Positions 30,247-39,539 of a DNA stretch of 64,000 bases are shown here, in pieces. The notes under the pieces were generated by a model. The model did not search any database and was not told where the DNA came from. It saw nothing but the letters and a program-made list of their open reading frames with translations. Source of the DNA: Dactylonectria macrodidyma (lineage: Eukaryota > Ascomycota > Sordariomycetes > Hypocreales > Nectriaceae); contig JAGMUV010000034.1 of the NCBI GenBank assembly GCA_020744425.1, positions 310,001 to 374,000 on the forward strand, written 5' to 3'. How positions within the stretch are numbered: the stretch's first letter is position 1; each line of letters starts with the position of its first letter. The translations under genes and the position numbers were made by a program.

Positions 30247-31405
30247 ATGAGGCTCTCAACACGACTGGCACGCTTCGCTGCCCTGGCCTTCGTTGCCATC
30301 ATGATATTACTGAGTACTTTATGGCTCGGATATGGCAACACTGTCCTACATTCGGCCCCTTTGTCGGGGAACAGCACCTTTCTGGATTCGTGTCCTGGTT
30401 TTAGGCCCTTTTGGACCACTGAACAGCTCGAGCCTCGCTTCGCCTACGCGCAGTATGCAACGGACCTCGACTACTTGTGCAATTGTGTAAGCCCATCTCT
30501 CTACTGAATAGTTAGCCTCATGCTGATTTCTTTAGGCCATAAATTTTGCCCGCTTGAATCGACTTGGTGCAACCTACGACAAAATCTTGATCTTTCCAGA
30601 GGATTGGTCGTCTGGTGTATGTTATTTATCCCCCAATGGACAATACGGCCATGTTAATCCGTAAAAGTCTTCGAAGGAAGCAGTCGCGATGCGCAAGTTT
30701 CATTCGGCGTACCCAGATGTAGAATTACGCCCTTTCGGCCTCCTATCGACCGCTAAAGGTGACGCAACATGGCGAAACAGCCTCACCAAGTTCCACGCAT
30801 TTGCGCTTACCGATTACACGCGAGTTTTGGCATTCGACTCGGATTCGCTGGTGATCCAAAACATGGATCATTACTTCCTTGCTCCTCTGGCACCCGTCGC
30901 AGTCCCTCGCGCGTACTGGCTTAATGACAACGACGCTGCGGTTGGAAAGCAACTGGTTGGGTCGCACATCATGCTCATCGAGCCGAACCAGAACCGCTAC
31001 AACCAAATCATTAACGAAGCACTGGCGTCGGGTGACTTTGACATGGAAATTGTCAACCGCATGTTCGGACGGTCGGCCATGATCCTCCCACATCGACGGT
31101 TGGCGATGCTTTCGGGGGAGTTGCGCGCTACAAACCACAGCAAGTACCTTGCGCCGGATGAAGGAGAGGAGTGGAATGCAATGGGAGAGATCTCACGGGC
31201 ATATCTCGTCCACTTCAGCGATTGGCCGCTGCCGAAGCCGTGGAAGCACCGCACCCAGAAGCAGTGGGAGGCCGCGTTGCCTATTTGCCGTGACGATGAT
31301 GTTGAGATTGCAGACAAGCCGCGTTGTGCAGACCGGTTTATGTGGTCTGGTTTGTACGAGGCGTATGATGATGGGAAGGAAAGGTATTGTAAATTTATCG
31401 GTTGA
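30247..31405 (+). CDS. GT8-like glycosyltransferase, type II membrane protein, 352 aa
   Basis: Exons are 30247-30486, 30536-30616 and 30668-31405. Introns of 49 and 51 nt have GTAAGC..TAG and GTATGT..AAG ends and keep the frame. Residues about 8-28 are a single membrane anchor (RFAALAFVAIMILLSTLWLG) after a basic start, as in Golgi type II enzymes. The catalytic part has FARLNRLGATYDKIL, then FALTDYTRVLAFDSDSLVIQ with a DxD metal/sugar-nucleotide motif (DSD at 164-166), and SHIMLIEPNQNRY followed by VHFSDWPLPKPW. This is the organisation of fungal GT8 proteins related to Gnt1-like N-acetylglucosaminyltransferases. The exact sugar is unknown. It looks intact and is the only complete housekeeping-like gene in the central region. 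Confidence 0.85.
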
Positions 31406-31724
31406 TGGCCTTTGACTTAAAATCTAAAGGTCGCGTCTTGGTCACTGTTTCCAACCGTTTGTTAGGGAATACAAATTGTAGAATATTAAAGAAGATCAAT
31501 ATTTATGAGAATTCCGCTATAGAGTCTAGTGCCTTGAAACCTACATTGGTCAAGCAAAATAAATACAGTCTAATCCTTTTAAAGCACCTTATCAAGCAAA
31601 ATAATTCCGTACCGCAACCTTAAGCTGGCCCGCTCGCCGTTCTCGCCGGGCTTTTCATCTGATGCACCCATTCAACATCTCCCTTGAGCGGCTCCTCACA
31701 AGGCACATAATCGAGGACCAATCC

Positions 31725-32093
31725 TTATTTAATTTTCCGCGCTGCAACGTACTTGAGCCACAAGTACTCCGCCAACGGAAAGGCCAGGATATACCGAGCG
31801 GCAACGAAATTGTACGAGTTTGACCAGGCGTGCATGCGCGTCTTTTGGGCTGACTGGGCGACGTCCGGCTTGAGTGCGAGGACTCGGTCGGTCTGGTACT
31901 TTTGAAAGACCCCTGTTAAAGCCTTGACGCTGGGTTGGCCGCCGGGAGTTTCGAGCACAGTCGTGCGCACACCGTTGATCAGCGCGACGACGTCTTGGAT
32001 GCCATTCTGGAAACCGAGGCCGGTGTTGGGTATAAACTTGTGGCACTCATCACCTACCAGCGCGATCCGGCCCATACTCAGCGCTGCACACAA
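31725..32093 (-). pseudogene. C-terminal fragment of a PaxM-like FAD monooxygenase
   Basis: The frame reads SMGRIALVGDECHKFIPNTG and then LGFQNGIQDVVALINGVRTT, followed by VFQKYQTDRVLALKPDVAQS and HAWSNSYNFVAARYILAFPL. The GD(x6)P block that binds FAD ribityl/pyrophosphate is present (GDECHKFIP, with GDxxHxxxP intact). The N-terminal FAD and substrate domains are missing. Sequence upstream of 32093 changes to AATTCAA repeats. In related fungi such enzymes belong to meroterpenoid or indole-diterpene clusters, but no partner gene is nearby. The 320 bp to its left, 31406-31724, hold no recognised feature. Confidence 0.8.
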
Positions 32094-32200
32094 TTCAATT
32101 CAATCCAAGTTGACCCTTCAACTTGGATTGCCTTGAGCAGTAGAGCCCGGGATTGGCTTGAATTGAATTGGCTTGAATGAATTGCAAGCTGAACAGGAGT
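32088..32200. repeat. AATTCAATT/CAAGTTG inverted-repeat tract
   Basis: The tract contains CACAATTCAATTCAATCC and AAGTTGACCCTTCAACTT, then later TTGAATTGAATTGGCTTGAA. The words pair with each other in opposite orientation and can fold into stems. It abuts the broken end of the FAD monooxygenase fragment, so it may be the edge of the element that truncated it. Confidence 0.5.
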
Positions 32201-32295
32201 CCAGGGCTTGGCAAGCAAAATTGCTAGCAGCGATCTCCTTCCTGCCTCATGTCGCCACGGACCCCATATCAAGGGGCAAAAAGGAGAAAAAAAGA

Positions 32296-32418
32296 TGACC
32301 CGCCCGGGGTTCAAACCCGGATCTTCTAGCAGCGCTGCCTGCTGTCTCCCTGAAGCTGCTTAGATGGAGAACAGCTTGCTCAATACAAGCTAGATATCAT
32401 ACCACTAGATCAGGGGCC
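32296..32418 (-). tRNA. tRNA-like sequence with apparent intron (possible tRNA pseudogene)
   Basis: On the minus strand the 5' part reads GGCCCCTGATCTAGTGGTAT, with an A-box like that of fungal tRNAs. The 3' part has a T-arm CCGGG-TTTGAAC-CCCGG (B-box) and GCGGGTCA. The acceptor strands pair at six of seven positions (with two G-U), and TCTAG pairs with CTAGA to make an anticodon stem. The two halves of the anticodon loop are separated by about 50 nt, which would be an intron. The anticodon would be TGT (Thr) in the simplest fold, but the junction is uncertain. T56 instead of C56 in the T-loop and the acceptor mismatch suggest a decayed copy. A tRNA-derived SINE head is an alternative. Confidence 0.4.
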
Positions 32419-32464
32419 GTTGCTGGTGCCTGACGGTACCTTACCTTATGTGGCTATATGAGGA

Positions 32465-33140
32465 TCATATCGGTACTGACGCCCGTCCTTCGTCCTCTTT
32501 GCCACTTTGAACACTAAACAAACAGCCCAAAGTTATACAAGAGCGCCGAAGCCAGTTCTTCAAGCATTGGACCGCCTCGAGCGTCGTCGGCTTCATTGAT
32601 AGCCTCTGTGACGTCATCACGAGCTTTGCTTGACTGAAGGCACGCTCGCAGTCTGCTGCCATCGCTGGAATAGCAAAGATATCTAAAGCAAGTTGACTCA
32701 ATCGCGGAAACAGGTTCTGCCGGTCATGCCACCATTGGATAGTGTCAGATAAACCGTTACGCCAAAAACGTAGCGCCGCTACTTATGTTACAGCTTCTCT
32801 TATCAATTGGGTATATGTGCTACCGGTACAATCTAACAGATAGGATCCTCAACTTCCTGTTGGCCGAGCCGAAAGTACCTGTCAAGCTCGCCGCCGATAT
32901 TAACCCGCTGTTGCTTCGACCTGCTTTTGGCGAATTGAAGGAATCGACCCTGTCCCTTTTGCGTCCGGGGCTGTTGAGGATGAATTGGCGACGGCAAAGC
33001 TGATGAGGCTGACGCAGGATACCATTTATCGAAGTAGGATTGAAGCCCTTGTTTGGCACCTTGCAACCACTGCAACTGCTCCGGTGCTGCCCAATTCGCC
33101 TCGAGCCAAGTCAAGTTCAATGCTGGATGTAGAATAACAG
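32465..33140 (-). pseudogene. hAT transposase C-terminal relic
   Basis: The right part (minus, 33120-32833) reads LTWLEANWAAPEQLQWLQGA and then GLQSYFDKWYP. After stops near 32790 the dimerisation domain follows: WWHDRQNLFPRLSQLALDIF, then IPAMAADCERAFSQAKLVMT and LEAVQCLKNWL. This is the C-terminal third of a hAT transposase from another family than the one at 20527-22902. In-frame stops and the missing N-terminal two thirds make it dead. Confidence 0.85.
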
Positions 33141-33417
33141 CAGCAGAAAATAACGGTGACTATCCAAGCTTATCATAATACTCATTTGCCTTGACCCATG
33201 CGTTGTTGATTACGTTTGGGCATAGGCGCGGTAGTCGCCGCTTAACACAAGGGTATCACTTACAGATCTCGCCGTAGGTCACTCGAATTCAGCCAATTCG
33301 ACTTGAGTATGCTGCGTCAGCACGTCTTCATCGAATCCATCATCTTCTTCCTCTTGTTGTAAAGCTCTGGGGCGGCGAGCTTGTGGTGTCGACGTTCTCT
33401 CGTTCCTGACGAACCAC

Positions 33418-34931
33418 CGCATCTATGATGACGACCGAAAGCTGTGCCATCGCCTCCGGCGTGAAGGCGCAGTCGATGACTTCCCGTACCGCCAACCAAC
33501 GATCGGCGAAGCCCATAAGTACTTCAACATCCCGAAAAGCACGATAAAAACGTGGTGGAAGAAGAAGGACAAGATTCTGCAAGGTAGCATTCCTTCCTTT
33601 CGCCCTGAGTGGCCACAGCTTGAGCAGAGACTGTACACGTTGTTCATTGAGCATCGTGGCGCCGGGAAGGTCGTCACCACCTCATGGTTCCGGCGTCATT
33701 CGAAGCGGATTTTTGCAGAGCTTGAACCGCACATACATCATCTTTTCAGAGCTGGTGGGTCAACTTTCGACGAAGATACAAAATAGTAAAGAGAAGAGTC
33801 ACAAAACAGGGTACTCACCGCCCCGAAGAGTACGTCAAGTTCGTGAATTCCTTCCTGCGGTTCGTTCGACGTGTCTCACAGCCAAAGACTTGCGGGCTAG
33901 CCATCAACTAGCTCTTAACATCAACAACGCCGCTGTCCCCAACAAGAAGGCGTTTCCGGAAGTTCGCGATTCTTAACGTCGGCGAGACCCCAGTCCCGTG
34001 GGAATGCCTCGATGGATTTACGTGGGATGAGAAGGGAGTCAAGATTGTAAACGGCAAGTCTGACCGCAGTGGGTGGAACAAGAGACAAGCAACGTTAATT
34101 TTATGTATCTTTGCCGACGGAAAGGTCCGTCTCAAGCCAAAGTTGATCTTCAAGGGATCGCCAACTGGGCGGATTTTCGCTGCTGAGGGTCATCTCTATT
34201 CCCCTGATGTTACTGTCGAGTTCAACGAGACTGCATACAACAATGAGATCCTGTTCCAGCAATGGATTGAGGAGGAATTAATACCCCTAACCAAGCAGAA
34301 AGATCGCCTACTTGTTATGGATGTAGCCTCATTTCACAAAACTCCAGCTACCGGTATTCTAGACAGCCTGCGTGACAACCATATTACCTCCTGCCTCATC
34401 CCGCCGGGCCTGACAAGCTTGCTTCAACAACTAGATACAGCAGTCAACGGCCCATTCAAGAGATGGCTCCAAGATGCAACAGAGGAATACGTTGCAACCC
34501 GCGAGGCTGCGGGACTGACAGAGTGGTCTGTCTCGGATAAACGGATCATGACAACTTGGGTCGTTGTAACAGCTACAAAAAGCTTAGAAAACAGGCCAGA
34601 CCTTGTCCGGAAGGCTTTCACACAATGCGGGATTAGTGTTGCACCGGACGGCTCCCAAGACGCTGCTATTCGCATCAAGGATATCCCTGCTGAGGCGATT
34701 GACCTAACTGGATAGGAGGAACAAAACGATACTTGGATCAAGGATGAAGCATTGGTTGATGCAATAGAGGACGACGAGGTTCGTGCCGGTTTATTATGCT
34801 GTACAAAGAAACAGCTACAGGAATATCTCAAAGCAGCCGAGCTTCCAGTAACCGGGCCAAAGGAACAGCTGGTTACTCGGCTTGAAGCTTTCCACCGTCA
34901 TCAACGGCAACAGAGAGTCATTATCTCCTAG
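33418..34931 (+). pseudogene. DDE (pogo/CENP-B-like) transposase with SAP motif, frameshifted
   Basis: The N-terminal part has a helix-turn-helix (RQPTIGEAHKYFNIPKSTIK, then TWWKKK). The frame is lost near 33785 and shifts again near 33970. From 33975 it reads NVGETPVPWECLDGFTWDEK (first Asp region), then LLVMDVASFHKTPATGILDS and IPPGLTSLLQQLDTAVNGPF, which are the second and third catalytic regions. After a stop at 34713-34715 the same frame continues to 34931 with TKKQLQEYLKAAELPVTGPK and EQLVTRLEAF, a SAP-type DNA-binding motif. At least three inactivating changes are seen. Terminal repeats were not found. Confidence 0.8.
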
Positions 34932-36500
34932 TAATCGATTTCTTCTCTCTTTTCCTGTTCCACGGACCAGAAAAATGCCTTGCCCTTGTACTAGGTTCGT
35001 TGGGTATTCAATCTCCCGTCAAACTGCTTGTATCTCTTTCCAGTGCGTTGAACCCGGCAAAATACACTCAGACCGCGCTGGAGGGCATTTTGGCTGCTTC
35101 AACGCAGCGAGGTGCGTGGAGGGAGGAGGTTGGATGGCATCCCTGTTCTTATTGCTGATTAAAACGAGTATTGGGGATTGGGGCTGTACTATGACTAAGC
35201 AATATACCCTTGCGAGTGTTGATGCAACTTGCTACTGTGCTAGAATCGAAGGCACCCTCATAGTGGCACAGGGCTGCTAACTGGTTACCTATATCATCAC
35301 AAGGGTGCTGTTTTATCGACCGCACGGCGTAGCGCCAGCAGCTGCTCTACTGTTCCTGAGCCAACTGGTTGCAAAAAGGGTTGCCTCGGATCCGTGCGAT
35401 TTTCTCTCAGTATTCCATAGCTTGTTCGTGGGCCGTCGCATGTGGCAGTCGTAAGGATCTTGCCCAATGCAAATACCCCGATGCCCCCCAAAACTAGCTT
35501 TGTTGAGTTGAATTGTTGGAAGCGTTGCAATCTACCAATCCGATTGTTAAGCAGCTTGCCCCACAATGCCAACGGGTGCCTACGCAGGTAGATGCAAAGC
35601 CGAGACTGAGAAAATCACGTCATGAATCTCTTTGACTGCACTGACGCTTGTGGAGCACCTTTGGGGCTTCTCCAAGTTGACAGGACTAAGCTATTTCAGG
35701 GTAGTTTTGGTTTTGCTGAAGTCGCCTGGGTGTTTCACAAGCATCAAGGTAGACTAGTCAAGGAAATAGGGAGATGTGGATGTGGTGGGGCGCGAACAGC
35801 TGCAAGACATGTGTCGTAATTATTTACTCATACAGGGTCTTTCCTGCTCTTGTGTTTCCTTTTTACTGCCTCCATCGGAGGACTACTTTAGACCCGGTCC
35901 CTAGGGTCGCCGTCCAGTTGAGTACAACGGAAAGACAAACTGCTACACTATTGAGCATCCAGACAACATTACCGTTAGCCAGGAGCAGTGTGGGAAATAG
36001 GCGTTCCATAATGGGCTCTTGGACTGGACCGCCTGGACCGCCCATTTAAGGCCATATTGTTAGGTGAGGAAATAGTGCAATCTGATTGGTTGAGCTTGGT
36101 GGAAAATATGATTATTTGACCAACCTAAATACCTTCGAAATCTATCCTAAAGCAGACATTGCAGAGTAAGAAGTTGGCCGTATGGCAGGCTGGCTGCGCA
36201 GGCAGCTGCTGAAGCATAACTAGGCGCAACAACACCGAAACTTCATCGCCATACCAAGTTTTAGTGTGACCTTGGTACCAGTTCAATTAAGGCAGGCGGT
36301 CCGGTCCAGCGCTTCCTGTTACGTAGGCGGTCCGGTCCGGACACCCTGGACTGGACTGAACAGCTTATTTCTCACGCTGGCCAGGAATTTTGCTACCACA
36401 GCAACGTAGAATCCAATGACGACACTGATGCACGCGCATTATTAGCTTACTGAAAGCCGGACTCCCGACCTTGAAGCCGAATGAGAACAAATGACGAGAT
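34932..36500. other. No gene recognised
   Basis: Moderately open frames exist at 35297-35572 (minus, with FNSTKLVLGGIGVFALGKIL) and 35622-35819 (plus). They have no known domain and lie between decayed elements. At 36298-36360 the word GTAGGCGGTCCGGTCC occurs twice, followed by GGACTGGACTGAAC, related in style to the satellites at 13.1 and 38.4 kb. Confidence 0.3.
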
Positions 36501-36521
36501 ATCCAAAAACAGATTCACCTC

Positions 36522-36803
36522 TTGGGTCCAGGTGAGGATGGCTCTACGACTCAGGCCCGGCCTGCGCCTATAAACGTTCTATTAGCGCCTAAGAAACCAC
36601 CTAAGAAACGTAAGTTCAACGCCTCAGTCGAGGCTATGTATAAGCGACGTAAGAAGGTTGATGCAGAGCTATTTGACGTCAAGATGGTCCAGTCCACCTC
36701 GGATTTCACTTATGAGGAATTGGTCGACATTCTCCCAGATACCCGGGTCGGCGATGACATCGAATGTAGACTCTCTCGTTTGAAAACCCAATGTCAGTGG
36801 TGA
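36522..36803 (+). other. Coding-like relic, basic/charged (93 codons)
   Basis: The frame has APKKPPKKRKFNASVEAMYK, then RRKKVDAELFDVKMVQSTSD and EELVDILPDTRVGDDIECRL. Its charge pattern is protein-like, with a nuclear-localisation-like KKPPKKRK. I know no family, and it ends 30 bp before an A-rich run (36825-36834), as if it were the end of a retroposed piece. Whether it is translated is unknown. Confidence 0.25.
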
Positions 36804-38129
36804 GAAGGGCTCTGAAAAGAATACTAAAAAAAAAGATCTTCGAAGAGTGCGAGGCGCCGCAGCGTCAAACTTGTTAGCAGTCGTATGAACCCGTTCCACA
36901 TTGCGCCAGGTCCAGGGGTGTGTGTAAGAAACCCGTGTATTCTCTACGGCAACTCAGAACAAGATCGCTAGTGCCATCCGATGTGTCGGGGCTGAGGCTC
37001 GCTAACATGGGCCGGGACTCCTTAATATATACTAAAATGACGTAGGAAATAGTTCAAAGAACTCAATGATACTATACATCGGCACAGAATTACGGGGGTT
37101 GGAACTCATAGTAGAGTTCGTCGCATAATCTTCTCTTACTTGCTTTAGGAACATGGTTGCTGACTGCACTAGTTCTTTTCCTTAGCATGCGAGAGAAAGA
37201 ATTGTAGGGTACGCGACTTCTAAACATCTGGCGAGCCCGGCGGATAGGACGAATCGAATGCTTAAACCTTCCTGTAGAATTTTGTTACCATGCAATAGCT
37301 TCTCCACGGGCCTGAGGAACCTTTTTGCTTACTGAGAGATCGATGTCGATGTTGGCGTTTCCGTCGCGGTGTTGAGGCGATACCATCATTTTTATTTGCG
37401 GTGTTCACCATAGTCATGTCGGCATTTTTTTCTATCTTACTCACAGTAGGATTTATTACCATGGAATAAAGTATAAGAAATATATTTCAATAGGCTGATT
37501 TCTAACCTCTAGAGACTAGGTAGTACCGGTATATATACTCACACGCTGTACAATACTGTACTGCGCTAAACTTGGTCGTAGTTCAGTCAGAATCCGAGAA
37601 CATTCCACCTAGTCCAAAGCTGGAATGCCGGCTTCCCTACTAGGTACAATTCGCCGGAGATTCTGCCAGAATCGCCCCGCCTTCCCCCACTTAGGAACAT
37701 CCCACGTAGTCTAAAACTGGAATAAAACTGGAATACCCTCTACACTCACAGAACCTCAACGTTATGTCGCTATTTATCTTATATCCAGTGATAATGCAGA
37801 TAGGATTGAGAATATTGTAACGGTTGTACTAGACCTCTATGCCATGAGGCAAAAGATTGGTTAATAATCGCATGAATTGCAATTACTAAGCACATTAGCT
37901 GCTGTTTTAAGCCCATCGCTGTCCCGGAAGATCAGGCCGTAACAAATATAACGTAATATAATTTATGTTAACGGTATGCTGGCCTCTTTAGGCCTAGACA
38001 TACAATAGTACTACGTACTCCAGCTGCTGTGCTGCTATCTAGATAAATAGCTGATATATCCACGGCGTTAAGTAGGTATATTGTAATATATCAAGCGTCA
38101 CCTGCAAGTCCATCTTGTCAAATATTAGG
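36804..38129. other. AT-rich stretch without genes
   Basis: No coding frame stands out. Two related segments, GAACATTCCACCTAGTCCAA (37598) and GAACATCCCACGTAGTCTAA (37696), each followed by AGCTGGAAT or AACTGGAAT, form a short direct repeat. From 37750 the DNA is rich in TA and ATA words (such as TAATATAATTTATG, GATATATCC), as in sequence mutated by repeat-induced point mutation, though I cannot quantify this. Confidence 0.4.
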
Positions 38130-38290
38130 GTGGAAAAATTGTGTATTCTCTCTTCTGCCCCTATGTCTTGAGGTTTCAGGGCAAGCTTTATATACCCTTT
38201 CTCTTCTGTATAGAATCAGCTAGAAGCTGATTGCTAAGCCTCGTGGCAATAGGTAGCAATAGGTGGCAACTATTCCCCACGTATTGCCTA
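38130..38290 (-). pseudogene. Fragment of a second DUF3505 (OrsD-like) copy
   Basis: Bases from TTGAGGTTTC through AAGCTTTATATACCCTTTCT, AGAATCAGCTAGAAGC, TTGCTAAGCC and CAATAGGTGGCAA match 3171-3275 base for base with scattered C-T/G-A style differences. At 3108-3353 this region encodes the C-terminal end of the OrsD-like gene on the minus strand. Here only that end survives. Confidence 0.7.
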
Positions 38291-38439
38291 ACGAAAGACA
38301 ATTGCCCCTTGTTATGGAATAAGGCAGAGAACCCTGGAGGAAAAAGCAAAAAAGACCTGTTCTAACTATATTGGTCTAAAATTCAGCCACTAGCCGCCAT
38401 TTGCCTCTTAGCTTAATCTATTTATAGCAGTTAATGGTC

Positions 38440-38545
38440 GGACCGGTCGGACCTGTCCGACCATGGTCTCGAGAAATCGCCAGACCAGACCAAGTCTTGG
38501 CGGTCTAGACCAGACCGAGACCATGACAGACCAGACCATTCCGAT
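38440..38545. repeat. GACCAGACC/GGTCTGG tract
   Basis: The stretch is composed of GGACCGGTCGGACC, GGTCTCGAG, CCAGACCAGACC, GGCGGTCTAGACCAGACC and similar words in both orientations. It resembles the satellite at 13095-13345. It lies about 150 bp upstream of the ATG of the second F-box-like gene. Confidence 0.6.
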
Positions 38546-38690
38546 CACTGGACTGTACAATCCTGAGTTCGTCCACAAATTGCTAATAGGCTGCAATAGC
38601 TAAAATTGACTTCCATTATATTAGTAAATATTTTAATATATAAGGCTTCCCAGGAGCTTCTAGGCTAGATACCCAAATTCAACAGTCACT

Positions 38691-39299
38691 ATGACATGTC
38701 TCCCATCTGAGATCTGGCATAGTATAGCAGGCAAACTTGCACCAAAAGATCTTTTCAGTTTTCTATTGACACATCGTCATGGTTACAACGCAGTCAGCCA
38801 AGATCAAGTAGACCATGTGAAGCGATGGGGCTCAATTTTCAAAAACTACGACTGGATTCATAAAATACAATCTACTGGGTCAACACCTGCTCTCATTTGC
38901 CGAGACGGAGAAAAGCCATACATCTACTTGATCTTGGTGAAGACAGAAAAAAGATTAGACGACCCTGTCTTTCTGGATATATTAACAGCATCTCTTCATG
39001 TGCAAAAGCGTGGTACATCGGCCTCTGAAGTAGACTTCGGAAAGTTCACACTGAATATTGCTGATATTCTATGCCCCGGAGTCGCAATTGGTCAAAAAGA
39101 CCTTGAATGGATGCGCAATGGGGAAAAAGTACAAGTGGCAATATTTGAGAACGGTTTTTTTACAGTAAAGCCTCAGGGTGTATCTAGGTTCGGTTGGATT
39201 GAGATACCGAAATCTACATGTATGGCTCTATTTGAAGAAACTTGCATTGATGTAGTGGGGTTTGTAAATTATACCAGAAGATATGGCAGCTCGGATTAG
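38691..39299 (+). CDS. F-box-like protein of a lineage-specific family (202 aa), copy 2
   Basis: A TATA-like AATATATAAGG lies about 50 bp upstream of the ATG at 38691. The N-terminus MTCLPSEIWHSIAGKLAPKD, followed by LFSFLLTHR, is a plausible F-box (LP.E....I...L...DL..L). Residues about 45-70 read WGSIFKNYDWIHKIQSTGST and then PALICRDGEKPYIYLIL. The FKNYDW landmark matches the first copy at 17419-18249 (FFKNYDWLQLALDKG). This protein is about 70 residues shorter, and the C-terminal halves do not align by eye. It has one exon and no stops. An adaptor role in ubiquitin ligation is an inference from the N-terminal box only. Confidence 0.65.
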   Translation: MTCLPSEIWHSIAGKLAPKDLFSFLLTHRHGYNAVSQDQVDHVKRWGSIFKNYDWIHKIQSTGSTPALICRDGEKPYIYLILVKTEKRLDDPVFLDILTASLHVQKRGTSASEVDFGKFTLNIADILCPGVAIGQKDLEWMRNGEKVQVAIFENGFFTVKPQGVSRFGWIEIPKSTCMALFEETCIDVVGFVNYTRRYGSSD

Positions 39300-39539
39300 A
39301 GCTGGAGATATACTGATAGGTAAAGAGTCTTCAACTGCTGAGACTAGGGTAGATTGCTAATAAGTTACATATACATTCTAGACTTACAGGTGTCCTGTAT
39401 GAGCTGGCGTTACAAAACCGACCTGCAGAAATGGATTGATGGAAATAACTAAAGAAATGATCTGTCCAAAGGATCCATCGGCTCTCAAGAACTGTTGTAG
39501 CAGGACAGTCCAACTGCCGTCGACTCAAGACGTTCATGC

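Noticed and set aside
31725..32093. A secondary-metabolite cluster made of the FAD monooxygenase and the P450
   Set aside because: The monooxygenase is only a fragment and is 22 kb from the P450; no backbone enzyme is present in the window.
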